Assembly (NCBI RefSeq): GCF_023093595.1
Contig: NZ_JALLIK010000108.1
Span: forward strand, 62,001-126,000
DNA length: 64,000 nucleotides
Direction of reading: 5' to 3'
From: Thauera aromatica_A
GTDB taxonomy: Bacteria; Pseudomonadota; Gammaproteobacteria; Burkholderiales; Rhodocyclaceae
Part shown: piece after piece, positions 25,587 to 35,366 of the stretch
Position numbering within the stretch: the stretch's first letter is position 1
Layout: each line of letters starts with the position of its first letter
Notes under the pieces: generated by a model
Told to the model about the DNA's origin: nothing
What the model saw: the letters and a program-made list of their open reading frames with translations, nothing else
The model's database searches: none
Translations under genes and position numbers: made by a program

Positions 25587-28391
25587 ATGACCCCACAACA
25601 CCCCGAGACTTACGGCCGCGCCGCCGTTGCACATCGACCGGGCGCCGGTGTGCACGCGCCGGCGTGTGCCGCGCCGCGCCATGAAACCCGCGCCACCTGT
25701 GCCTACTGCGGAGTGGGCTGCGGCGTGATGATCGAGCACGACGGCACGCGCATCACCGGGGTGCGTGGTGACCCCGCGCACCCGGCCAACTTCGGCCGGC
25801 TGTGCACCAAGGGCGCAAGCCTGCATCTGAGCGCCGGCCTCGACACCCGCCTGCTGTACCCGGAGTACCGCGCCACGCGCACGGAGCCGCGCCGGCGCAT
25901 CGCCTGGGAGGCGGCGATCGATGCCGCTGCCCGGCGTTTTGCCGAGATCATCGCCGCCCACGGCCCGGACGCGGTCGCGTTCTACATTTCCGGCCAGCTC
26001 CTGACCGAGGACTACTACGTCTTCAACAAGGCGATGAAAGGGCTGATCGGCAGCAACAACATCGACACCAACTCGCGCCTGTGCATGTCGAGCGCCGTCG
26101 CCGCCTACAAGGCGACCCTGGGCGCGGATGCGCCGCCGTGCTGCTACGAGGACTTCGACCATGCCGACACGATCCTGATCGCCGGAGCCAACCCGTCCTA
26201 TGCCCACCCGGTGGCCTTCCGCCGCATCGAGGAAGCGAAGGCGCGGCGCCCGCAGATGAAGCTGATCGTCGTCGACCCGCGCCGCACCGACACCGCGGCG
26301 GCGGCCGACCTGCACCTGGCGGTGCTGCCCGGCACCGACATCCGGCTGTTCGAGGCGATGCTCCACGTCCTCCTGCGCGAGCGCAGGGTCGATGAGGCCT
26401 GGATCGCCGCCCACACCGAGGGCTTCGAGTCCTTGCGTGCCCACGTGGCCGAGCTCAGCCCCGTGGTCGCCGCCGAAGTGTGCGGCGTCGCGGCGGACGA
26501 CATCGTCACCGCGGCGCGCTGGTGGGGGCAGGCGCCGGCGGCGCTGTCGCTGTGGTGCCAGGGGCTGAACCAGTCGATCCACGGCACCGACAATGGCACG
26601 GCGCTGATCGCGCTGTCGCTCGCGACCAGCAAGATCGGCCGTCCGGGCTGCGGCCCGTTCTCGCTCACCGGCCAGCCCAACGCGATGGGCGGGCGCGAAG
26701 TCGGCGGCCTGGCCAACCTGCTGCCGGCCCACCGCGACCTCGCCAACCCTGCGCACCGCGCCGAAGTGGCGCGCCTGTGGGGTATCGACCGCGTGCCCGA
26801 GACGCCCGGCCTGAGCGCGGTTGAGCTGTTCGAGGCGGTGCGGGCGGGCAAGGTGAAGGCGGTGTGGATCGCGTGCACCAACCCGGCGCAGTCGCTGCCG
26901 GCGCAGACGCGGGTGCGCGAGGCGCTCGCCGCCTGCGAGTTCGTCGTCCTCCAGGAGGCTTTTCGCAGCACCGAGACCGCGCCGTTCGCCGACCTGATGC
27001 TGCCGGCGATGACCTGGGGCGAGAAGGACGGCACGGTGACCAACTCCGAGCGTCGCATCAGCCGCGTGCGCCCGGCGCTGCCGGCGCCGGGCGAGGCGCG
27101 CGCCGACTGGCGCATCGCGCGCGACTTCGCGCGCGCGCTCGGGCCGCGCATCGGCAAGCCGCAGGCCGCGTGCCTGTTCGCCTACGAATGCGCGGAGGAG
27201 GTCTTCGCCGAGCATGTCGCCACCACGGTCGGGCGCGATCTCGACATCGGCGGCCTGAGCTACGCCCTGCTCGAGGCCGCGGGGCCGCAGCAGTGGCCGT
27301 TTCCGGCCGGGGCGCGGGTCGAGGAGGGCGCCGTGCGCGCGCGCCTGTACGTCGACGGCCGTTTCCCCACCCCGAACGGCCGCGCCCGCTTCGTCGTTCC
27401 CGGCCGCGCGCTGACCGCGGAAAAGGTCGATGCGCGCTATCCGTTGCACCTCACCACCGGGCGCCTGCGCGACCAGTGGCACGGCATGAGCCGCAGCGGC
27501 AAGGTCGCCCGCCTGTACGGCCACGTCGACGAGGCCCGCATCGAACTCCATGCCGACGACCTCGCGGTGCGCGGGCTGCAGGACGGCGACATGGTCCGGG
27601 TCGCCAGCCGCCGCGGCGAGCTGGTGCTGCGCGCGCGGGCGTCGCCCGACATGCGCAAGGGCCAGGCCTTCATCGCCATGCACTGGGGACGCAAGGTGCT
27701 CGGCTCGGCGGGCGTCAACCTGCTCCTCGGCGGCGACTTCGATCCACGCTCGAAACAGCCCGAGCTCAAGCATGCGGTGATCCGCATCGACAAGGCGGTG
27801 CTGCCGTTCCGGGCGCTGCTGATGCGCGCCGAACGCCCCGGGCGCACCGCGGCGGAGGACGCCGAGGCGTTGTCGCCGTGGCTGGAGCGCTTCGCCTACG
27901 CCTCGCTCGCGCTCGCCGGGCGCGAGCATCCGGCGGTGGTGATGCGCATCGCCCACGACCGCCCGATTCCGCCCGCCTGGATCGGCGAGCTGGACGCGCT
28001 GCTCGGGCTCGGGGGCGATGACGCCCTGTCCTACGTCGACGTCCGGCGCGGCATCGGCAAGCGCGCGCTGATCGAGGACGACCGCCTGGTCGGGTTGCGC
28101 CTGGCGGGCGAGAGTGCGGCACAGGCATGGCTGAGCGAACTGATCGTCGACCGCCGGCCGGCCGCCGGGCTGCGGCGCTGGCTGCTCGCACCGCTGGCGG
28201 CACCGCCGGCGCAGGCGAAGCTGCGCGGGCGCATCGTGTGTAACTGCCTGGATGTCGCCGAGGCCGATATCGCCGCTGCGATCGCAGGTGGGGACGACTT
28301 CGACCGGCTGCAGCGCACGCTCCGCTGCGGCACCTCCTGCGGCTCCTGCGTGGCCGAGATCCGCAGGATGCTCCGGGCATCGGGCCACTAG
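25587..28391 (+). CDS. nasA: Assimilatory nitrate reductase, catalytic subunit with C-terminal BFD-like domain
   Basis: This molybdopterin enzyme reduces nitrate to nitrite in the cytoplasm. The 934 residues have the N-terminal [4Fe-4S] motif Cys38-X2-Cys41-X3-Cys45 with Cys73. The Mo-bis-MGD domains contain NSRLCMSSAVAAYKATLG and NAMGGREVGGLANL. A C-terminal BFD-like [2Fe-2S] domain (VCNCLDV and CGTSCGSC, about residues 880-925) completes the protein. The extra cluster suggests electrons arrive through a ferredoxin-like or NADH-linked partner; no separate reductase subunit gene is adjacent. Unrelated proteins also carry the symbol nasA, so the product name is the safer label. Confidence 0.93.
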   Translation: MTPQHPETYGRAAVAHRPGAGVHAPACAAPRHETRATCAYCGVGCGVMIEHDGTRITGVRGDPAHPANFGRLCTKGASLHLSAGLDTRLLYPEYRATRTEPRRRIAWEAAIDAAARRFAEIIAAHGPDAVAFYISGQLLTEDYYVFNKAMKGLIGSNNIDTNSRLCMSSAVAAYKATLGADAPPCCYEDFDHADTILIAGANPSYAHPVAFRRIEEAKARRPQMKLIVVDPRRTDTAAAADLHLAVLPGTDIRLFEAMLHVLLRERRVDEAWIAAHTEGFESLRAHVAELSPVVAAEVCGVAADDIVTAARWWGQAPAALSLWCQGLNQSIHGTDNGTALIALSLATSKIGRPGCGPFSLTGQPNAMGGREVGGLANLLPAHRDLANPAHRAEVARLWGIDRVPETPGLSAVELFEAVRAGKVKAVWIACTNPAQSLPAQTRVREALAACEFVVLQEAFRSTETAPFADLMLPAMTWGEKDGTVTNSERRISRVRPALPAPGEARADWRIARDFARALGPRIGKPQAACLFAYECAEEVFAEHVATTVGRDLDIGGLSYALLEAAGPQQWPFPAGARVEEGAVRARLYVDGRFPTPNGRARFVVPGRALTAEKVDARYPLHLTTGRLRDQWHGMSRSGKVARLYGHVDEARIELHADDLAVRGLQDGDMVRVASRRGELVLRARASPDMRKGQAFIAMHWGRKVLGSAGVNLLLGGDFDPRSKQPELKHAVIRIDKAVLPFRALLMRAERPGRTAAEDAEALSPWLERFAYASLALAGREHPAVVMRIAHDRPIPPAWIGELDALLGLGGDDALSYVDVRRGIGKRALIEDDRLVGLRLAGESAAQAWLSELIVDRRPAAGLRRWLLAPLAAPPAQAKLRGRIVCNCLDVAEADIAAAIAGGDDFDRLQRTLRCGTSCGSCVAEIRRMLRASGH

Positions 28392-28501
28392 CCCCGGCGG
28401 GGCGCTCCCGCTTCCGCGGCATCCCAGAGACATGACGAAAAGGTGTACGATTGGCGCCCGGACCGGACGCCGGCGGTACCGGGATTTCGCCTGGAGGTGT
28501 G

Positions 28502-30184
28502 ATGTTCTCGAAGATGAAGGTAGCCACCAAGCTGACGATCGGCTTCGGGCTGGTGATCATGCTGTTGCTCGCGGTATCGGCGATCAGCCTGCTGCGCATG
28601 GGCGAGCTCAACGGCCAGCTGCACGTCGTTGGCGGGCAGTTGTGGCCGCGGGTGGCGATGCTCGGGGAAGTGCGCCACGAATCGGACACGATCGCGATCG
28701 CCCTGCACAAGATGCTGCTGGCCGACAACGGTGCCGATCGCGCGCGCAACCGCGAGGTGGTGATGGCCGGGCGGCAATCGATCGGCGGCAACCTCGAGCG
28801 CCTGGACCAGCTCGCGACCCATCCGCGCGACCGGGAACTGCTCGAGGCAGTCCGGCGCGAGCGTGGGCGCTACATCGTCGGCCAGGATGAGCTGATCGAG
28901 CTGATTTCGAGTGAGCGCCTGCCCGAGGCGCGCGCCTACCTGAACAACGCGCTGCGGCCGCAACTGGCCGACTACCAGAGCGCGATCGCGGCGGCGGCGG
29001 ATTTTCAGAGCCAGTCGCTGCATGCCGGCATCGACCAGGCCACCGCCGCTACCGAAGGGGCGCGGGTGCAGGTGCTCGTTTCCGCCGGGGCGGCCCTGGT
29101 CGTGGCCCTGCTCGCCGGCTTCCTGATCATGCGCAGCCTGGCGCGCGAGATGGGGGGCGAGCCGGGCTATGCGGCCAAGGTCGCGCACCGGGTCGCGGAA
29201 GGCGACTTTACCGCGAAGGTGGCGCTGCGCTCCGGAGATTCCTCCAGCCTGCTCGCGGCGATGAAGGAGATGGTCGGCAAGCTGTCGATGGCATTCGGCG
29301 AGATCCATGCCGCCGGCGGTGCGCTCGTTGCCGCTTCGGAGGAAGTGGGCACGTCCGTGCAGCAGCAGGCGGCGATGTCGAGCCAGATGTCTTCGGCGGT
29401 GGCCGAAATCACGTCGACGATGGAGGAGTTCTCGGCCTCTTCGTCGGAAATCGCCCAGAACGCCGCGGTGGTGGTCGACATGGCGCAGCAGACCCTGGCC
29501 AACAGCCGCAGGGGGGCGGAAGGCGTGCGCATGGTGCTCGAGCGCATGGAGGACATCCGCAACGACAACGAGCACAACCTGCACGAGATCATGGCCCTGG
29601 GCGCGCGCTCGAAGGAAATCGGCCGGATCATGGAAATCATCAACGCGGTCGCGGACCAGACCCGGCTGATCGCGTTCAACGCCGCGCTCGAAGCTTCCAG
29701 CGCCGGCGAGGCCGGCCGGCGCTTTTCCGTGGTGGCGGCGGAGATCCGCCGCCTGGCCGACAGCGTCGCCGACTCCTCGGAAGACGTCGCGGCCAAGGTC
29801 GGCGAGATCCAGGACTCGATCAACCGCCTGGTCGTCACCTCCGAGAAGAGTGCGAGCGTGATCGTGGCCGGTACCGAAGCCAGCGACGAGGCGGCGCACA
29901 ACCTCGACGAGATTCTCGAAACCGCAGCCGGCACCGACAGCGCGGCGCAGCAGATTTCGCTCGCCACCCAGCAGCAGAAGACCGCGAGCACCCAGGTCGT
30001 GGTCGCGCTGCGCGAGATCGTCGGCGCCAACCGCCACGGCGCCCAATCCACCGAGCGCGTCGTCCAGGTGGGCAAGGAGCTGAAGCGGCTGGCGGCGGAC
30101 CTGTTCGAAACCACCCGCCGCTTCAGGTACCGGGACGATGACGGCGGCGATCGCCGTGCCGACGCGGCGGCGCCCGGGGCATGA
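28502..30184 (+). CDS. Methyl-accepting chemotaxis protein, WspA-like
   Basis: The 560-residue receptor has TM1 at about residues 9-30 (KLTIGFGLVIMLLLAVSAI), a periplasmic four-helix-bundle sensor, and TM2 at about 190-210 (VLVSAGAALVVALLAGFLIM). A HAMP-like link and a cytoplasmic coiled coil follow. The signalling tip reads IINAVADQTRLIAFNAALEA and then GRRFSVVAAEIRRLADSV. The IAFNAALEA variant resembles WspA more than flagellar-motility receptors, which usually read LLALNAAIEA. The ATG at 28502 has CTGGAGG upstream. Its stop overlaps cheB (ATGA). It is the first gene of a nine-kilobase operon. Confidence 0.88.
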   Translation: MFSKMKVATKLTIGFGLVIMLLLAVSAISLLRMGELNGQLHVVGGQLWPRVAMLGEVRHESDTIAIALHKMLLADNGADRARNREVVMAGRQSIGGNLERLDQLATHPRDRELLEAVRRERGRYIVGQDELIELISSERLPEARAYLNNALRPQLADYQSAIAAAADFQSQSLHAGIDQATAATEGARVQVLVSAGAALVVALLAGFLIMRSLAREMGGEPGYAAKVAHRVAEGDFTAKVALRSGDSSSLLAAMKEMVGKLSMAFGEIHAAGGALVAASEEVGTSVQQQAAMSSQMSSAVAEITSTMEEFSASSSEIAQNAAVVVDMAQQTLANSRRGAEGVRMVLERMEDIRNDNEHNLHEIMALGARSKEIGRIMEIINAVADQTRLIAFNAALEASSAGEAGRRFSVVAAEIRRLADSVADSSEDVAAKVGEIQDSINRLVVTSEKSASVIVAGTEASDEAAHNLDEILETAAGTDSAAQQISLATQQQKTASTQVVVALREIVGANRHGAQSTERVVQVGKELKRLAADLFETTRRFRYRDDDGGDRRADAAAPGA

Positions 30185-31254
30185 ATCCTGCCGCTCTCCA
30201 GCGGCCGCTGCGCGTGCTCGTGGCCGACGACAGTGCGGTGGCGCGCGGCGTCATCCGCGCCTGCCTCGAGCGTGACCGGGGCATCGAGATCGTCGCCGAG
30301 GCCGGCAACGGGCTGCAGGCGGTGGAACTGGCGCAGACGCTGCGCCCGGACCTGGTGACGATGGACCTCGACATGCCGGTGCTGGGCGGGCTGGATGCGA
30401 TCGAGCGGATCATGGCGCATCGCGCCGTACCGATCCTGGTGATCACCAGTGCCGACGACGCCGCGATTGCCGGCGAGGCGATCCAGCGCGGAGCGCTCGA
30501 AGTCGTCCGCAAGCCCCGCTGCAGCGAAGACGAGGCGCGCGATCTCGTCGCCCGCATCCGCCTGCTCGCCGGCGTACCGGTGATCACCCGGCGCTTCCGC
30601 ACCGATCCGGAACCGTCCGCGCCGCCCCCCGGTTCCGCGCCGCACCGGCCCGTTCCGGCGCCGGCGGGGGAGGGCGCGGAGGGGCGCATCGTCGCCATCG
30701 CCGCCTCGACCGGCGGCCCTCAGGCCCTGGCCCGCATCCTGCCCCGGCTGCCGGCCGCTTTCCGCGCCCCGGTGGTGATCGCCCAGCATATCTCCGAGGG
30801 CTTCGCCGAGGGGATGGCGGGGTGGCTGGCGGGGCTGTGCGCGCTGCCGGTCGTGCTCGCCTGCGACGGTCAGCGGCTCGAGGCCGGACACGTCTATGTT
30901 TCGCCGCCCGAGCGCAATCTGGTCGTCACCGCTGCCCGCCGCCTGGCGCTGGTCGAGCCCTCGGCGACCGATGTCCACCACCCGAGCTGTGATGTCCTGC
31001 TGCGTACGGTAGCCAAGGTGTTCGGTGCCGGCGCGATCGGCGTGATCCTGTCGGGCATGGGGCGCGATGGTGCCCGCGGCCTGGGCGCGCTGCGCGCGGC
31101 CGGTGGGGTCACGATCGCCCAGGATGAAGCCTCGTCGGTGGTGTTCGGCATGAACCGGGTGGCGATCGAGCAGGGGGCGGTGGAACGCGTGCTGCCTGTG
31201 GACCGGATCGGCGACGAGATCCTGGCTCTGCTTGCAGACCGGGGACGACGATGA
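30181..31254 (+). CDS. cheB: Chemotaxis methylesterase CheB (WspF-like)
   Basis: The 357-residue two-domain CheB has a receiver (RVLVADDSAVARGVIRACLE; phospho-Asp in TMDLDMPV) followed by a Pro-rich linker. Its methylesterase domain carries the catalytic triad in IAASTGGPQAL (Ser), AQHISEGFAEGM (His) and LSGMGRDGARG (Asp). It removes receptor methyl groups; in Wsp systems loss of this protein locks the diguanylate cyclase on. Both ends overlap neighbours by four bases. Confidence 0.92.
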   Translation: MNPAALQRPLRVLVADDSAVARGVIRACLERDRGIEIVAEAGNGLQAVELAQTLRPDLVTMDLDMPVLGGLDAIERIMAHRAVPILVITSADDAAIAGEAIQRGALEVVRKPRCSEDEARDLVARIRLLAGVPVITRRFRTDPEPSAPPPGSAPHRPVPAPAGEGAEGRIVAIAASTGGPQALARILPRLPAAFRAPVVIAQHISEGFAEGMAGWLAGLCALPVVLACDGQRLEAGHVYVSPPERNLVVTAARRLALVEPSATDVHHPSCDVLLRTVAKVFGAGAIGVILSGMGRDGARGLGALRAAGGVTIAQDEASSVVFGMNRVAIEQGAVERVLPVDRIGDEILALLADRGRR

Positions 31255-32798
31255 GCGAGGCGCCGCTCGATGCCATCGGCGAGCTGATCACCGCGCGTTT
31301 CGGACTCGTGTTCGAGGGGGAGGCGGGACGACGCCTGGCGAGCGCGGTGGCTGCCCGCATCGAGGCCCGCGAGCTGGCCGGCGCGGCCCGCTACCTGGCC
31401 CTGCTCGCCGATGATGAGGACGAGCGGCGAACGCTGGCCGAGCAGCTGACCGTGCATGAAACCTATTTCTTCCGGGAGGCGGAACAGATCCGTTTCGTCG
31501 CGGATACCCTCGTTCCGCGCCTGCTGGCGGCAGGAAAGGACGGCATGCCGCTGCGCATCCTCAGCGCCGGCTGCTCTTCGGGGGAGGAGCCGTATTCGCT
31601 GGCGATCGCGCTGTTCGAGCGTTACCGTGAGCGTACCCCCGCGCTGTTTTCGATCACCGCCGGTGATCTCTCCCGGCCCATGTTGGCGCGGGCGCGTCAG
31701 GCACAGTACTCGGAGTTTTCCTTTCGCGGAGTCGATGCGGAGCTCCGTGCGCGCTATTTCGACTTCGCCGGCGGCCATTACCGGCTGCGGCCCTTCGTGC
31801 GGGCGGTGGTCGGCTTTTGCGAGCTCAACCTGCTCGAACCCGCTTTTCCCGAAGGGACGGCGCCCTTCGACATCGTGTTCATGCGCAACGTCAGCATCTA
31901 TTTCGAGAAGGCGGTCCGGCGCCGGATTCTCGAGGCCCTCGCCGGCTGGATGCGGCCCGGCGGGCTGCTGGTCACCGGGGTCGCGGAAACACTCGCCAAC
32001 GACCTCGGCGTGTTCGAGCTCGTCGAGGAAGCGGGGCTGTTCCATTTTTCCCATCCGTCGGTGCCGTGCGCCGGGGCGCGCATCGCCTCCGCCGGGCGGG
32101 AGGAAATGCGCACGCCGGAGGGCAAGGGACGGATGCCTCCTTTCGTGCGTACGCCGACCAGCGCGCCGCCGCGTCCGGCCCTGAAACCCGCGTTGCGGCC
32201 GGCAATGGCGGCCCGGCAGGCGCGCACCGGACCGGTTTTGCGCGCCCGCGCCGCCGCTCCCGCGGAAGACGCGGCGACGCTCGACCTGGACGAATTGATC
32301 GGGCTGGTGCACGACGAACGCTATGAGCAGGCCTGGCCGCTGGTGTCGGCGCGCCTGCAGGCCGACCCCGAGGATCATGCGGCACTGCTGCTCGGCGCCT
32401 ACATCAGCCTGAACCGGCAACGTTTCGACGAAGCGAGGGCGGCGGCCCTGGGGGCGCTCGCGCGCGATGCCTGGTCGGTGGAGGCGCATTACCTGCTCGG
32501 ACTGATCGACAAGTGGCGTGGCGAGCTGACGGCGGCGGCGGAATGGTTCAAGAAGGCGGTTTATCTGAACCGGGACTGCTGGCCGGCCCATTTCCACCTC
32601 GGCAGCCTCTATGCGCAGCAGGGCGAAATCACTGCCGCGCAGCGCGCCTGGCGGGCGGTGCTGCAGCTGCTCGACGCCGCAGGCGGGGGCGGTCCGGGCA
32701 TCGCCATCCTCCCCGTCGGCCTGCGCCCGGCGGAAGTGCGCTTTCTCTGCGAGCGCCGTCTGGGCCGTGAATTGCAGCTGTCCGGAAGCGGAGGCTGA
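31251..32798 (+). CDS. cheR: CheR methyltransferase with C-terminal TPR domain (WspC-like)
   Basis: The 515-residue protein begins with a CheR methyltransferase: TVHETYFFREAEQIRF, SAM motif ILSAGCSSGEEPYSLA, and DIVFMRNVSIYFEKAVRRRI. After a basic Pro/Arg linker (about residues 290-350) come TPR-like repeats such as EAHYLLGLIDKWRGELTAAAE and PAHFHLGSLYAQQGEITAAQ. The CheR-TPR fusion is the WspC architecture and differs from the short CheR of flagellar chemotaxis. Confidence 0.92.
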   Translation: MSEAPLDAIGELITARFGLVFEGEAGRRLASAVAARIEARELAGAARYLALLADDEDERRTLAEQLTVHETYFFREAEQIRFVADTLVPRLLAAGKDGMPLRILSAGCSSGEEPYSLAIALFERYRERTPALFSITAGDLSRPMLARARQAQYSEFSFRGVDAELRARYFDFAGGHYRLRPFVRAVVGFCELNLLEPAFPEGTAPFDIVFMRNVSIYFEKAVRRRILEALAGWMRPGGLLVTGVAETLANDLGVFELVEEAGLFHFSHPSVPCAGARIASAGREEMRTPEGKGRMPPFVRTPTSAPPRPALKPALRPAMAARQARTGPVLRARAAAPAEDAATLDLDELIGLVHDERYEQAWPLVSARLQADPEDHAALLLGAYISLNRQRFDEARAAALGALARDAWSVEAHYLLGLIDKWRGELTAAAEWFKKAVYLNRDCWPAHFHLGSLYAQQGEITAAQRAWRAVLQLLDAAGGGGPGIAILPVGLRPAEVRFLCERRLGRELQLSGSGG

Positions 32799-32803
32799 GG
32801 GCG

Positions 32804-34963
32804 GTGGCGATCAACATCGGCCGCTTCATGGACCGTTTCGTCGAGGAGGCGAGGGAGCACCTCGGCCGCCTCGGCGAAGGTCTGACCGCCCTCGAGGCCG
32901 GCCACGCCGATGCCGAGCTGATCAATGCCCTGTTCCGCTCCGCGCATACGGTGAAGGGTTCGTCGCGGATGCTCAAGCTGACGCCGATCACCGCGACGGC
33001 CCATCTTCTGGAGGACGTGCTCGGCGCCCTGCGCGAAGGCCGGGTGCGCTTCGATCACCGTCTTGCGGGCGCGCTTTATCAAGGCATCGATGCGATCGCG
33101 GCGCAGGTCGACTGCCTGGCCGCCACCCGTGACGCGACCGCCTTGCCGGCGCCCGCTGCGGCGCTGTGCGCCGCCCTGGCGGCTGCGGCGGCGCCGGATT
33201 CGGCGTCTGACTGCGGAAATCCGCTGCAGCCGCCGGCCGGGGATGTCGCGGATGTGCCCGGGCCGGCCGGCGAAGGCGGCAGCGCGGAGGCTGCGCGCGC
33301 ACGCCAGGCCGGGTTCGATACGGTACGGATCCGGGTGGACAAGCTCGACGAGCTCATCGGCCTGATGGGGGAATTCGCTTCCTCGCAGGCCCGGGTGCGG
33401 GAGTGGGCGGCGCAGGCGCATGTACTCGAACGCGAGCTGGCGCGCGGCATTGCCGATCCCTCCCGCCTGCCCGCGGTGCACGAGCGCATGCGCGCTTTCG
33501 GCCGGACGCTGCGCGACGGCGTCCGCACCCAGGAAATGATGATCGGCGCCCTCCACGAGCGCACGCTGGTGATGCGCATGCTGCCGCTGGGCGTCATCTT
33601 CGACGCGATGGGGCGGATGATGCGCGATTTCGCCCGCTCGCTCGGCAAGGACGTGGAGTTCGTCGTCCGCGGCAGTGAAATCGAGCTCGACCGCCAGGTC
33701 ATCGACAAGCTCTCCGATCCGCTCGTCCATCTGCTGCGCAACGCCGTCGACCATGGGCTGGAGCCGCCCGCGGCGCGGCGGCGCAGCGGCAAGGCGGAGC
33801 GGGGGCGGGTCGAGCTCGTCGCGCGCCAGGACGGGGCGCATGCGGTGATCGAAGTCGCCGACGACGGCGCCGGTATCGACCTCGACGCGGTGCGCGAAAA
33901 GGCGCTGGCGCGCGGGCTGATCGACGCCGGCGAGGCCGCGGCCCTGTCGGAAAAGGCGGTGATCGACCTGTTGTTCCTTCCCGGCTTTTCCACCGCCGGA
34001 ATCATCACCGACGTCTCCGGGCGGGGGGTCGGGCTCGATGTGGTCAGGCAGACCCTGGCCGAGGAGCTCTCCGGCGAGATCGGGGTGCATTCCCGTCCCG
34101 GACAGGGCGCGCGCTTCGTGCTGCGCCTGCCGCTGAGCCTGGCCCGGCTGCGGATGCTGCTGGTGGAGGTCGCGGGTCATCCGTTCGGGATTCCCGCGCA
34201 TGGCGTGAGCGAGATCGTCCGCCGGCCGGCGGAGGCCTTGCTGAAGGTGGCCGAGCGCAGTGCGGTGATCGTGCGCAACGAGTTCGTTCCGGTCGTGGCG
34301 CTGGATGTGCTGCTCGGCCTGCCGCCGCGACCGGCGGCCGGTGGCGGCGCGCTGCTGCTGGTGCTGAGCGTGCGCGGCGACAAGATCGCGCTGCGGGTCG
34401 ATGCCCTGCTCGACGAGCGCGACATGGTGATCAAGCCGCTTCCGGCGATGCTCGCGCAGGCCCGCTTCGTGACCGGCGCGGTCGAGATCGGCAGCGGGGC
34501 ACTGGCCTGCGTGCTCCATGCGCCGGCGTTGTTCGTGCATGCGCGCCATGCCGGCGCCGACGCGCCGCGCCGGGTGCCGGGCGCCGGCGCGGGGAACGCC
34601 CGCCGCCTGCTGGTGGTGGACGATTCGCTCAATACCCGCGAGCTCGAAAAGGAAGTGCTCGAAGCCCATGGCTACCTGGTCACGCTCGCCGAGGACGGGG
34701 TCGATGGCCTGGCCAAGGCGCTGGCCGAAGACTTCGACGCGGTGTTGACCGACGTCGAGATGCCGCGGATGGACGGTTTCTCGCTGACCGCGCGGCTGCG
34801 GGAGGAAGAGCGCTACCGGCACCGGCCGATCCTGATCATCACCTCCCGCGAGCGCGACGAGGACAAGCGGCGCGGCATGCAGGTCGGCGCCGACGCCTAC
34901 ATCGTCAAGGGCGACTTCGATCAGCGCAGCCTGGTCGAAACCCTGAAAACCCTGCTGGCCTGA
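32804..34963 (+). CDS. cheA: CheA-type histidine kinase with C-terminal receiver (WspE-like)
   Basis: The 719-residue hybrid kinase has an Hpt domain with phospho-His48 (SAHTVKGSSRML) and a P3 dimerisation helix (VRIRVDKLDELIGLMGEFAS). The HATPase domain follows (N box HLLRNAVDHGLEP; G boxes EVADDGAGID and TDVSGRGVGLDVV). A CheW-like domain and a receiver (RLLVVDDSLNTRELEKEVL; phospho-Asp in LTDVEMPRMDG) complete it. The CheA-REC fusion is the WspE layout. The start is GTG, 5 bases after cheR. Confidence 0.93.
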   Translation: MAINIGRFMDRFVEEAREHLGRLGEGLTALEAGHADAELINALFRSAHTVKGSSRMLKLTPITATAHLLEDVLGALREGRVRFDHRLAGALYQGIDAIAAQVDCLAATRDATALPAPAAALCAALAAAAAPDSASDCGNPLQPPAGDVADVPGPAGEGGSAEAARARQAGFDTVRIRVDKLDELIGLMGEFASSQARVREWAAQAHVLERELARGIADPSRLPAVHERMRAFGRTLRDGVRTQEMMIGALHERTLVMRMLPLGVIFDAMGRMMRDFARSLGKDVEFVVRGSEIELDRQVIDKLSDPLVHLLRNAVDHGLEPPAARRRSGKAERGRVELVARQDGAHAVIEVADDGAGIDLDAVREKALARGLIDAGEAAALSEKAVIDLLFLPGFSTAGIITDVSGRGVGLDVVRQTLAEELSGEIGVHSRPGQGARFVLRLPLSLARLRMLLVEVAGHPFGIPAHGVSEIVRRPAEALLKVAERSAVIVRNEFVPVVALDVLLGLPPRPAAGGGALLLVLSVRGDKIALRVDALLDERDMVIKPLPAMLAQARFVTGAVEIGSGALACVLHAPALFVHARHAGADAPRRVPGAGAGNARRLLVVDDSLNTRELEKEVLEAHGYLVTLAEDGVDGLAKALAEDFDAVLTDVEMPRMDGFSLTARLREEERYRHRPILIITSRERDEDKRRGMQVGADAYIVKGDFDQRSLVETLKTLLA

Positions 34964-34987
34964 ACGGTCGGCGCCTGGAGATGAACC

Positions 34988-35353
34988 GTGCGGATCCTGA
35001 TCGTGGATGACGACCCTTTTGCCGGCCAGGTGGCGGCGGCGATCCTGGAAGAGCTGGGCCATGACACCATGCTGTGTGAGAATGCGCCTGATGCCGCCGC
35101 ACAATTGGGAAAAGGCGGAAACGTCGACCTGATCGTCTGCGACATGAACATGCCCCTGATCAGCGGGATCGAGCTGTTCCGCGAACTGCGCGCCCAGGAT
35201 TGCCGCATTCCCTTCGTCCTCCTCAGCGGGGACGATCCGGCCAGCCTGCTTGCCGCCGAGCCCGGGCTCGACGCCTGCGTGCTGAAGGATGGCGATCTCG
35301 ACAACAACCTTGCCCGCGCCGTCGAGCGCATCGCCCGAGCGCGGGCGGCATGA
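34988..35353 (+). CDS. Stand-alone response regulator receiver domain
   Basis: This 121-residue single receiver has an acidic pocket (ILIVDDDPF), the phospho-Asp in IVCDMNMPLISG, and Ser in LLSGDDP. The conserved switch Lys is present in CVLKDGDL, but the usual Lys-Pro is Lys-Asp. It has no output domain, so it could be a CheY-like phosphate sink or a shuttle to the Hpt of the next gene. The start is GTG; the nearby ATG at 34981 is out of frame. Gaps are 24 bases upstream and 13 downstream. Confidence 0.88.
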   Translation: MRILIVDDDPFAGQVAAAILEELGHDTMLCENAPDAAAQLGKGGNVDLIVCDMNMPLISGIELFRELRAQDCRIPFVLLSGDDPASLLAAEPGLDACVLKDGDLDNNLARAVERIARARAA

Positions 35354-35366
35354 CCCGAGAACACGG

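Noticed and set aside
30181..32798. Flagellar chemotaxis operon
   Set aside because: CheB and CheR lie with a CheA-REC hybrid, CheR-TPR and a GGDEF output, and no CheY/CheZ/flagellar gene is present. This fits a Wsp-type system rather than motility control.
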